This document shows positions 9,154 through 18,300 of a stretch of 30,843 nucleotides of DNA, piece after piece (position 1 is the stretch's first letter; the number at the start of each line of letters is the position of its first letter). The translations under genes were made by a program, and so were the position numbers. The DNA is taken from assembly GCA_009731375.1 (NCBI GenBank), contig BJOX01000254.1:433938-464780 (forward strand), given 5' to 3'. This stretch comes from Paulinella micropora (lineage: Eukaryota; Cercozoa; Imbricatea; Euglyphida). The notes below the pieces were generated by a model. The model did no database searches and was not told the DNA's origin. It saw only the letters and a program-made list of their open reading frames with translations.

Positions 9154-10483
9154 TCTTTTTGAACTTTTTGTTTAATCCTCGTGCTTCTTCTTAATGGCTT
9201 TGTTTCTGCTGATTGTTCTTTTTGTTCTTCTTGTGGTTTGCTTCTTTTTTCTCTTTGATAAACTTATTAACAATAACGGCTCCAATCTTGCTTAATTGTC
9301 GTAGTTTAGTATTTGTAATATTCGGGTTATCATTGTAAATCTGCTCAAGCAATTTATACTTATCCTCTGCTACCCCTTTTCCCTAATGTTTGATATTTGC
9401 TTTCTGCCGTGTCGTTTTCGTTTTCAGTTTCATTAACATTCTTTAAATTCAGACATAAATCTATTTTGCGTCTCAACTCCTCTAATTCTGTTTTAATCCC
9501 TTCTGCTTTTATTTCTTCAGGGTCGGCCACATTAATCCATGAATAACTAAATAAAGTCAGTAAATCGCCGTGTCTCAATACATTGCTTACCCACGTATTA
9601 AAATTCTTTAATTTCGGATTGGCGAAATTACTACACCACAAACTAGCATATAGTTTCCGCAACATTGACGAACTTTGTGTGTATTCCGATAGCCAAGGGA
9701 AGATTTTAATAATTCTTTTGTTTAGTTCATTATTCTTTTGTTTATCAAGCACGCCCTCGTTGTTGATGATAACTGCTTTTTCCTTTTTGAAATGGTTCCG
9801 TATTGAATTTACTTTTTCTATTACGAATTCAGGAGTAAAAAGGACAACAGGCCTCTCAGTCCAATTCTTTTTTGCCCTTCCCTCTTTTTTGCTAAATTAT
9901 TCACTCGCAACCAAGAAGGTTTATCTAGTATCAATTCATATGTGTTTTTTATCAAATATTTCCTCAGGCCTTGCTCCAAATGCTATCATCAAAGCAAGTA
10001 GTTTAAGATAAGGGTCATTACTTAAAATCATATCATTCATTTTAGCCATTACATCGCGAACATCAATTTGTATTCTTTGTTCATTTTTGGCTTTGACATC
10101 TTTCTTATACCCCTCAACAATATCAATCCGCTCGTCTTCATTCAGATTAAAATACTTATCAAGTTTGCTCATTTCATATACTTTTTCACTTTGATAAGGC
10201 TCTATTGCTTTTTTCTCACCTCAGAAAGTCATTGTCTTTTACTATTCAAATTAGGATACACAATAGCATATTTTGGAAAAATGAATTTTAGTGCCTCAAG
10301 TGCATCTTCATCACTCGTTGGTGTGCTAAATAGCGATATAATAGCATTATGGAATGCGACAATTGGTTTCACCTCAATATCGTAGAAGGTGGACACGACT
10401 TCATAAATTTTACTTTCACTAGTAGCAACTTTTGATTGCCTAATAAATTTCTTGTCATCTTCGCTCCACATCTTATTATACAT
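9150..10483 (-). pseudogene. Tyrosine recombinase, possibly telomere-resolvase-like, broken by frameshifts and one TGA
   Basis: Reading starts at ATG 10481-10483 and extends about 444 codons to a TAA at 9150-9152. Breaks are a TGA at 10229-10231, then one-base shifts in A runs near 10210, 9940 and 9870-9885, and further shifts near 9365 and 9215. A core Arg sits in LALMIAFGARPEEI (Arg codon 9969-9971), a Lys-rich loop (RVNNLAKKRE) follows near 9890, and then SSMLRKLYASL (second Arg 9657-9659). The last block is VLRHGDLLTLFSYSW, with His near 9572 and candidate nucleophile Tyr at 9543-9545. This R-K-R-H-Y order is that of tyrosine recombinases. The RPEEI and LRKLYA blocks remind me of protelomerases. 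A basic, HTH-like tail (ITNTKLRQLSKIGAVIV) follows. It would integrate the element or resolve hairpin ends. Confidence 0.58.
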
Positions 10484-10973
10484 TAGACAAGTTTATATTA
10501 CTTTAATTATTTTAAATGATAAATCCAAATTAATCGCGATATTCTTCTTAAATGTTGTTTGTTCCACTTGGACATCTGAAGTTAATAATAAGCAACCGAT
10601 TGAGATAAACTCGTGTTAGTATTAATGAAGGCCAAGGTGTCCTGGCCAACCACCCGCGGGAGGAAATTATATTTTATATGTTGTAATAAAAGTAGAGAGG
10701 AACAAAAATTTTCTATTTCTTAATAAAAGGTTGGCCAGGTTGGACAATATAAAAAATAGTTAATAGGAAGAAGAATAATATAATAAATATTGAAATTTAA
10801 TAACTAAAAAGTGTCCAGCCTTCAAAAAAACGACCCGGCCGTGTCCGACCATGGGGTTGGACACCAATAGGAGAAGACAATCACACTCGCCTGCTCTTAT
10901 ATATCACACTCGCCTCCTCTTATATTCAACTCATTGAATTATGTATTAAGTATTACTATACATTGTATATATA
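10484..10973. other. AT-rich intergenic region with clustered short inverted repeats
   Basis: No gene is seen. The region contains CCTGGCCAACC at 10641-10651 and its exact reverse complement at 10729-10739. A hairpin joins GTGTCCGACC (10841-10850) to GGTTGGACAC (10855-10864), with a 4 nt loop and one G-T pair. The core GTGTCC also occurs at 10811. GC-rich islands in AT-rich DNA beside a recombinase gene suggest binding or crossover sites, which is inference. Confidence 0.5.
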
Positions 10974-11286
10974 ATGAATTCTACCATAGAAGAAATAAAG
11001 GCAGTGTTCAACCGCCCTGATCCAAAGAAGCAACGATATAGAGCAAAGTATGTGGAAAATAATAAGGAGAAAATTAAAGAGCATCAAAGGAAATATAGAG
11101 AAGCAAATAAAAGATAAGATAAGTAAACAACGAAGGGAATACTACAAGAAAAACAAGATCCAAGAGCAACAAAAGAAATACAGAGACACTAATGAGAAAA
11201 TAATAGATAAATACAAAGAAGAATATCTCAAGCAGATAGAGAGAGAGAGAAGCAGGAAGAAACGGATCCTAATGTTGAATATTTAA
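10974..11286 (+). pseudogene. Lys/Tyr/Asn-rich repeat protein related to the tail of the GIY-YIG gene, one frameshift
   Basis: ATG 10974 follows an AT-rich TATATATA-like leader. The frame runs about 45 codons to a TAA near 11116, where an A-run shift restores reading to TAA 11284-11286, about 103 codons in total. The content is highly basic and coiled, with repeats of the type KEKIKEHQRKYREANK, the same style as the tail of the nuclease at 6707-7367. No catalytic GIY-YIG core is present. It may be a detached tail, a DNA-binding accessory protein, or the remnant of a second nuclease copy. Confidence 0.45.
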
Positions 11287-11494
11287 AATCTCTCCAATGC
11301 TGATCACATTGGTAAAATAATATCGTTATGGCTGAGCCGGTGCCACCAATTTTTGTCAAAAAGGATTTTTTTTTGGCCGATCGTCCAAGGAGAAAAAGCA
11401 AAAAGCAAATTTATTTTCTTTTGTATGTTTCGTGTATGTCTCCTCATTTGGCTTCCGTGGCTATCACTCCCCCCCCCCCCCGGGGGGGGGGATA
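11287..11494. other. Spacer ending in a poly-C/poly-G junction
   Basis: No gene is recognised. The region marks the end of the viral island. It ends with 13 C (11469-11481) directly followed by 10 G (11482-11491), immediately before the foldback arm. The perfect C-to-G switch may be a small palindrome or an assembly join. Confidence 0.5.
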
Positions 11495-11672
11495 ATCATT
11501 TATGTATTCAAACTTGTCCATTCAAGTATTAAATACAAGCACTAAAAAAGCATAAAACACACAAAGGAAGATAGAAAACATACACAGGAAGCACAAAAAC
11601 ACACATATGTTTTACAAAAATACGACAAACTGAGCACACTAAGAGAGATTTAGACAAAATAACGACAAAAAC
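11495..11672 (+). repeat. Left arm of a palindromic foldback element
   Basis: This 178 bp segment is the reverse complement of 11716-11756 plus 22150-22284, with a few mismatches and a 2 bp indel. The two halves of the right arm are separated by the LTR retrotransposon. It therefore represents the uninterrupted version of the insertion target. The element could be a MITE or foldback transposon; no transposase is encoded. Confidence 0.85.
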
Positions 11673-11715
11673 CATATAAACGAAGTTTATATACAATTTT
11701 ATGAAATAAAATGAA
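11673..11715. other. Loop of the foldback element
   Basis: The 43 bp between the arms is AT-rich and contains a smaller palindrome, TATAAACGAAGTTTATA, so the centre may form its own hairpin. Confidence 0.6.
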
Positions 11716-11756
11716 GTTTTTGTCGTTGTTTTGTCTAAATCTCTCTTAGTGTGCTC
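11716..11756 (-). repeat. Right arm of the foldback element, part 1 (inner)
   Basis: It is the reverse complement of 11632-11672 with one mismatch. It ends in GTGCTC, where the LTR retrotransposon begins. The last four bases, GCTC, are the target-site duplication. Confidence 0.85.
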
Positions 11757-12005
11757 TGTAGGTATCACCCCCCGGATAGCCGGTAAAAAGTACAGTTTTT
11801 CGGGTGTCAGGTGCACCTAGTTTTTTTCCCAGTATTTCAATATCGTTTGGCCGGATTTGACCTAATGCCATTTTATCCGTGGTCTGTGGCCGCTTTCTTT
11901 TTCGGCTTCACTGAGCTAATATAACGAGACATCATTCTCCTTTGGGGGATTTGTGTCTGGTTGTATTACCGACTTTTTATCGAGCTATCTTCAGGGAATG
12001 TAACA
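11757..12005 (+). repeat. 5' LTR
   Basis: It begins TGTAGGTATC and ends GGGAATGTAACA, 249 bp. The same sequence recurs at 21897-22145 with two substitutions. It should hold the promoter for the element's RNA, although no clear TATA box was picked out. Confidence 0.93.
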
Positions 12006-12006
12006 T

Positions 12007-12024
12007 TGGAGTCACCAGCACAAG
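12007..12024 (+). promoter_or_regulatory. Candidate tRNA primer-binding site
   Basis: TGGAGTCACCAGCACAAG starts one base after the 5' LTR. Beginning with TGG, it could pair with a tRNA 3' end reading ...CCA. I cannot name the tRNA. Confidence 0.5.
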
Positions 12025-12766
12025 GCTGATTTCTTTTCTGGCTTGTTTTTGGAACAGCAGAAAGAAAAATTGGACAGACCTATATCTTCTGAGTAGGTGT
12101 TCCAAAAAAACAAATACTCCAGCACATCCCCACACAGCTCCTTCTGCAAAACCAGACGTCTAGGCGTTTGTGAGTAGGTGTCTCAGTACCCTCTACACAG
12201 CCTGTATCTGTGTCCTCATAAGGAGGCCAGACACCAGACCTCATAGCTGTTCTTGTGTTCTCTCTTGAGACAGAGACAGAGTAGGTCAACAGACGTACAA
12301 ACAAACACTCACAGTTACAAACAAACTTGAAGGACACGAGCGTAGTACTCCTCCTTTCAAGTCTGTGCACTTAGTTGCCTCTCAAAACACATACATCAGA
12401 GTATTTTTGCAAATCCCTGACTGTTTTTCGACAATAGGTCTGAACAAGTGTCAGACGACAGGTCGACTTCTCAAGGAGTGCTTCTCGAGCCTCTTTGACA
12501 TTATCTGTACGTAGGTCCTCGTACCTCATAACAGATACAACAACAAAAAGAGAAAAAGAAAAGAGGAGTGGAGAAGGAGATCAAGTTTTCAGAGAAAGTC
12601 GTATAGACTACTTCTTTCTCACAAACAAAAACACATAAGACATAGAGGTGAGACTCTCTCTCTCTACACTGTCTTTTCATCTTTCCTCTCTATTCGTTCC
12701 TCAGAGACGAACAGAGTAATTACGGAGTAGAAACAGATCTATCTCCTTTGTATTCCTTCAGAGACC
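12025..12766 (+). other. Retrotransposon 5' leader
   Basis: About 740 nt between primer site and gag start have no supported gene. The leader is rich in short CT and GA stretches near its end and may carry packaging or internal-initiation signals; none can be defined here. Confidence 0.6.
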
Positions 12767-15269
12767 ATGTCTTCTAGGTCTGAAGAAGCATATTGGAATG
12801 AAGAAGGAGGAGAGAATGAGAGAACCCCAATAGACCAGGAGGATAACGTTGGCCCTCTTGGGGACGGGGGAGATCTGGCAGTGCCTTCCTATGAAACAGG
12901 AGGACCAGAGGACCGACTGCTCGCCCCTGGGCGGATGGGAGAGTCGGAAGTCGAGAAGGAGAGGAGCGAGGAGGAAGCGAGGTTTGTGGCCGAATATGGC
13001 AATCTAAGTGAGAAGGAGTTTGAGGATAAAATAGGGAAGGATGAGGCCTATAAATGGCTATTCATTCCCCCAGAAATACGATGGGGAGATCCCTTGAGAA
13101 AGGAGGATATCTGTTACCCCCTCCCAAAACAAGCCCTGTCTCTTGCAAAATTTCTCAGAGACGACAGTGCACAGTTACAGGTGCAACATGTCTCATTTGG
13201 GGACAATATGTCTTTACTGGAGCTTCTCGACCTCACATGGAAAGTTCGAGTGTGCTATACTCTATGAGTACCAGTCTAACAAGACTGTCCTGCCATGGGA
13301 TTCAAGAGCACTGGCTAGGTTGCTCGATCCTGGTCAAGATATCGATTCAATCAAAAGAGGGGAAGGGGAGTTTAAGTCCAGGAACGTCCGAGGACAGATT
13401 AATGTCATGGATATACCCCTGAGACTTATGGAGATCAAGTTGGTGGACTTGAATAAACTCCAACAAACCCCGATTTATGGCAGGGACCTTCACCCGGCCC
13501 TGAAAGAAATAGAAGGCGAAGCTGGAGGGGTGACGAAGATTAAGAAGTTGCACGCGGCCTTGCAGAAGGACGACGCATGGAAGAGGTGGGCTTTCACCAA
13601 GGATCATACGATCTTGGAGGGAACGGCCGCACCCGCCCTCACCAATAAAGCGGGAGAGAAGGAGTTGGCGGAGAAGGCTCTGTTCCTTCGGAAGGCTGCC
13701 GAGCTCATGTCTTTTTTTCATCATGCTCAAGACCTGCATATCAGGGAAAGAGCAGAGGAGAAAGAAAAGAAGGAGTTGGAGGCAAAGATTGCATTGGCTA
13801 AGGCGACGGCTACGAGACAGGCACCTTCCTCTGGGCCTTTTATGTCTCCCCCTGGGTACGCGTCAGCCCATACAGCCCCTCCTGCCCCTACGACTAGCTC
13901 AGCGCCTACCACTGTCATTGTCAACAATAATGACAAGAAGGACAGACAGGCTATCATTAACGCCTTCCAAAAATATACCAAGTCCGATGCCACTGCTCTG
14001 ACGCTGTTCGCAGAGACAGCGAGTCAGAAGGACACGGATGCGAACCTTCGAGACAAGCTCCGAAGAATTGATGCTTGTATGAAGCAGCATCCAACGGACG
14101 AAACACAGGAGTATGAGGCGTTGTCCACCTTGTTGGACCCATCAATCCTCACACAAGGATTTGATGTTGTGGAATACAAGGCGTTGCGAGCGGTAGAGGT
14201 GTCGGCTAGGAGAGCAGCCTCAGACCTGCAGTGCACGGTGCCAGTTGCCGTCCTCTTGCAATACTTTAAAACTCATGGGTATCAGCATCTGTGTACTGGT
14301 ACTTTGATTGGGTTTGAGATTTTTCAAGAGGTGAACGAAGGGCTGGGCATTAGCGCGAGGTTGGCAGCGATCCTCACTGAGGTCAGCGCCAAGTACGGGC
14401 TCTTTTATAGCCGGAAGTCTATCATTTTGTACTTCCTGAGTGCTTTGTGTGCACGACACCCGAGCAAGCTCGCAAGGATCATACAGTCCTGTCCGACCTT
14501 CGCGGCGGTGAAGACGGCGGATTTTTTAGAAACGAATATATACGAGAGGGCCGTAGCGGCTGTTCAGCCGAGCGACCTGTATAGGGAGGTGCTCGAAGCG
14601 TGTTCCGACTTGGACACGGCCACCGAGTCATTCTCCAGTGCCGCGACACAAGGGGTTGGAGGTGCTCAAGCAGCACATACAACTCGGTCGGCGGGTCAAA
14701 AGAGGGGGAGAGACGAGCCGACGCCGTGCTACCGCTATTTTTCATATATGGCGTGTAAGAATGAGGCGAAGCATGGAGTAGGCACCTGTCCACACAGTCA
14801 TGACTCTGACGATGACAGGATGCGAAATATCTTCCTGAGAGAACTCAAAGGCTCAAAAAAGGAGCAGGCCTTATACAGAGTTTACAAGAAGGAGTTGGTG
14901 GAGAGGAGGTGGAATGCAAATATGGTCGCGGACGGAGAGTTCCGGGAGGCCATCATTTCCTTCCTTGAGAAGATGAAGAGAAAGGAGGAGAAAGAAGCAG
15001 CGGGCCGACAAGCGGCGCCGACTAGAGGAGGAGAGACGAGAGGAGCGTCACGAGGGTCCCGAGGGACACCAAGAGGATGGGCACCAAGAGGTCGGGGCTA
15101 TCGGGGAAGGGGAGGCCGGACCCCAGCGCGCCCTCCCAGAGGACACGGATACTGGAATTATAGCTCCAGTTCCAGCTCCAACTACCCCCAGCAAGCTTAT
15201 ACCGCTGCGGAGGGGGGACGTCAAGACGAAGACACTGGCTCAGGTGAGCGTGTTGAAGTCCTAGAATGA
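12767..15269 (+). pseudogene. gag: Gag polyprotein with one +1 frameshift; unusual CCCH finger and RGG tail
   Basis: ATG 12767 opens a 166-codon frame. Coherent protein continues one frame over from about nt 13240, where WK passes to FECAILYEYQSN, and ends at TGA 15267-15269. The two parts sum to about 833 residues, long for a Gag. The first 100 residues are acidic; a helical capsid-like body follows. Between 13780 and 13930 is a Pro/Ala/Thr linker. Instead of a CCHC knuckle, there is a C-x8-C-x10-C-x3-H cluster at about 14727-14800 (CYRYFSYMAC...CPHSH). A Lys/Glu helix and an Arg-Gly-rich RGG-like tail follow near 15020-15150. Gag would coat and package the element RNA. The frameshift probably inactivates this copy; programmed shifting inside Gag would be unusual. 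Confidence 0.8.
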
Positions 15270-15272
15270 CGG
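15267..15272 (+). promoter_or_regulatory. Gag-Pol junction: UGA stop in leaky UGA-CGG context
   Basis: The gag stop TGA is followed by CGG, and the same frame stays open through 25 codons to the first ATG of pol at 15345 and on to 21092. UGA-CGG is a known readthrough context in several plant RNA viruses. This suggests Pol is made as a Gag-Pol fusion by stop-codon suppression, with no frameshift. A short stem, AACTGT with ACAGTT, lies about 50-80 nt downstream; its role is unclear. Confidence 0.6.
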
Positions 15273-15344
15273 GAGGAAAAGAGGGAGGAGGAGAAGAGAA
15301 AGAAGGAGATAAAAACTGTTCTTTTTAATCCGACAGTCACAGTT

Positions 15345-18300
15345 ATGCCTACTGTTGCTGAACAGGATACGAACGGTTCCGTTCCTCCTAGACGTGAAGT
15401 TGAAGGCACACAGCCTCACAAGCCTCAAGGTAAGCATTTGCTAGTTCATCCTTCGAGAGCTAATATGATAAATGATGCGAATAGGAAGGCGAAGAAGGCG
15501 ATGGAGGAGAGGAAGCCGCAACTGAAGGCTAGGTCTCCGCCTACGAAGAAGCAGCGGACCGTTCCCCCGCCAAAGGACGCAACCGTCTCTACGGTAGACA
15601 AGTGTACATCTAGTGTACCGGACTCTGTCAAGCGGACACTTGAGATACCGGAAGCCCCGGAGACTCAAGAAGTTAAGTTGGGGGAAAAGAGGGAAGAACG
15701 GAAGGAGGACAAGGAACTTGAGCTTATACTCAAAACCCTAGAACAAAAAATTCATGTGCTAGCGGCTAGTATACATAGACCGGACGCGCTATGCTACACT
15801 GACCTCTTTTGTGAAACTTTACAAACCACATTAAAAGTTGGTAATGATACGATGGCGAATATTAATATTGTCGGCCAGAAGTTTTTGAATAGTCACCGGA
15901 CATGGGTTGACAAAAATATTAGAAAAACAAAGGGGACCCTAAAAGGGGTAGGCAGCCGTACGGAAATTACGGGCATCGTCACATTAATTTTCAAATTGAA
16001 ATCCGGTCGAGTATATCGTGCGGACCTCTATGTTGTCCCCGATTACCACGGTTCAATCCTGCTGTCGTATGACCAATTGGCTACGATGGGGGCAGTGATC
16101 GATTGCGCCGCACGGCGAGTAATTTATGGAGTGAAGAATGGAGAGAAGGAGGATATTAATCCGATGACTGCTACTGACTCATACGAGGCTTTTGAGCTGA
16201 GTCTAGCAACGGAGAGAAAAAGGTTGGCCTTCGTACATGAGGCAACTGAAGCCTATGTACACCCCTATGTCACAGTGCCGGACGAACTGTCCTGGACCGA
16301 CAATTGGGAGACGGAGATGCAGGCGTATACGGTTACGATTCCAGCATCGGACAAAAAGTCTATTGATGACTTAATCGTAGCGCGTAATGAGGAGATAATA
16401 TGTGTTGCGAAACAGTGCCCGTCGTTGGCCAGATTCGCAGAAGGTGGTGGGGCAGATGTCTATATTACTAATGGCTACTGTTACCACGCAAAGATGTCAG
16501 ATGAAAAGAGAGAGGCGTTTGTGCCAAGGAGGAAGGGGCGTATCCCCGATACTCCAGCGGATGACATTAAAACTTTTATCACGAACTTTTGGGGCGATGT
16601 GCCTACCTGGCCGCGCTCATTAACTGAAGTGAAAAAGTGTCTACGGACTCTATTTGAGAGTAACAAGCCGTATACTGTCATTCTGCCATACAATGAGAAG
16701 GCGATCTGGGCACAGGAGATAAGGGACCGGCTTATTGATCATCCTATACCTGTTCCTTCTCGCAAGCAACAGTTAGTGGTGGCTTGTCGACTCGGGTCTC
16801 GGGAGCAGAGCAGTGCATACAAGCAAAAGCTCAGAGCCCAGGACAAGTTGAAATTGATACCTCAAGCTTTCACATGCTTTGATGGTTTCTACACCCGTAA
16901 GGCTCCGATACAATACGCGAACCTTATTGATATGCTTGTCGGGCTGGGTCATGATGATGAGCCGGACACAGTCACGTATGAAAGAACGGGACTAGACGAT
17001 TTGTCCGAGGAAGATTTGAGTTTGGAGGAGGACTTAGCGCCCCTCAAGGAGCATAAGAAGATGTCGGAGGAAGATTTCCAAGCGGCGGCGCGGAAAATTT
17101 TAGAAGAAGGAGTGGGTTCGGAGAGAGAGAAGGCGTTTCTCAAAGCTAAGATGGAGGCGTACAGAGAAATTTTCGACCCTCCTCGGGCAGGTGGTGTAAA
17201 GTCGGATGACTTCACTGCTGTCATTTACAAGATACCGGGTGCGGAGCCATCTCCGGCACCACGGAGGGCAAATTTGAGCATACATGAGGCAAAAATAGCG
17301 GAGGAGAATGTGAGACAGTTGCTCGATGAGGACTTTATTGAGAGATCTACATCTCCAATTGTCTCTCAACCGAAAATCGTCCCTAAGCCAGGAGGAGAAT
17401 GGCGCTTGACGATCAATTATGCCCGTGTGAATAAGGTGCTAGAGGAAGAGAGAAATCCTCTGCCGACCTTAGAAGAAGGCAGAAGGGTGCTGCGGAATGC
17501 TAAATTCTATTCGGTCATTGACCTTAAGAACGGCTTCTGGCAGATACCACTGGACGAGAAATCCAGATGGCTGACTGCATTCGTTGTGGGTATGGAAATA
17601 TACCAGTGGAAGGTGCTTCCAATGGGACTCAAACAGGCCCCGGGGCTCTTTCAGAAGGCGATGCAGAAGATGTTGAGCGGTCAATATGACGACCAGTCGG
17701 AGGATGGTTTTATGAGAAGGAGAGGACAGAAGGCGGGAGAATATGCATTTTGTTACATCGATGACATCATCGTATACTCTAACACAATGGAAGAGCATAT
17801 CGATCACTTGTCAGATGTCTTCAGGCGCATCGGAGCTTTTGGCCTGAAATGCAACCTAAAGAAATGTCAGCTTGCCAGGACAAGTGTGACGTATTTGGGT
17901 TACGAGATTTCTCATAATAGGGTCTCGATATCGCGCGAAAAGAGGGAGGAGATCATGAGTAGACAGTTGCCAAAGAATCGCACGGAGTTACACTCTTTTC
18001 TTGCGATGGCACAGTACTACAGCCAGTTCATACCCGATTGGGGTGCAACTCGGGCTAAGCTGGAGAAGATGATTGATTTTGGAGACTTTGAGAAGTGGGA
18101 TGAGGAGGCTTTGCAGGCGTTTAATACGCTCAAAGATATCATTTATAAAGATCCCAAGGACGGCGGATTAGTACTTATGATGCCCGACTTTACGAAACCG
18201 TTCGTAGTCGACACGGATGCATCTAAGTTTGCGATTGGCGCGGTGCTGCAACAGGAAGATGAGGAGAAAAAGTTGCGCCCGATCATGTTTATTAGTAGAA

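Larger units (their letters stand above)
784..11286. mobile_element. Endogenous, decayed Polinton-like virus (PLV) or virophage-like element, incomplete
   Basis: This block of about 10.5 kb is AT-rich and densely packed with genes, in contrast to the GC-rich helicase on its left and the repeats on its right. It carries the hallmark morphogenesis set of small eukaryotic double-jelly-roll viruses: packaging ATPase, major capsid protein, penton-like protein, plus GIY-YIG nuclease, fibre-like protein and a tyrosine recombinase. No polymerase, primase-helicase or maturation protease was found, so part of the genome is missing. I found no terminal inverted repeats; the boundaries are set by composition and gene content and are approximate. 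About a dozen single-base frameshifts and three in-frame TGA codons indicate a non-functional insertion, unless many are assembly errors. Confidence 0.72.

Noticed and set aside
784-11286. Terminal inverted repeats of the viral element
   Set aside because: I compared the sequence near 600-780 with 10600-11490 by eye and found no convincing match, so no ends are annotated.
11529-12370. Minus-strand frames over the foldback arm, LTR and leader
   Set aside because: They cross repeat boundaries and have no known motif; they are chance frames antisense to the retrotransposon.
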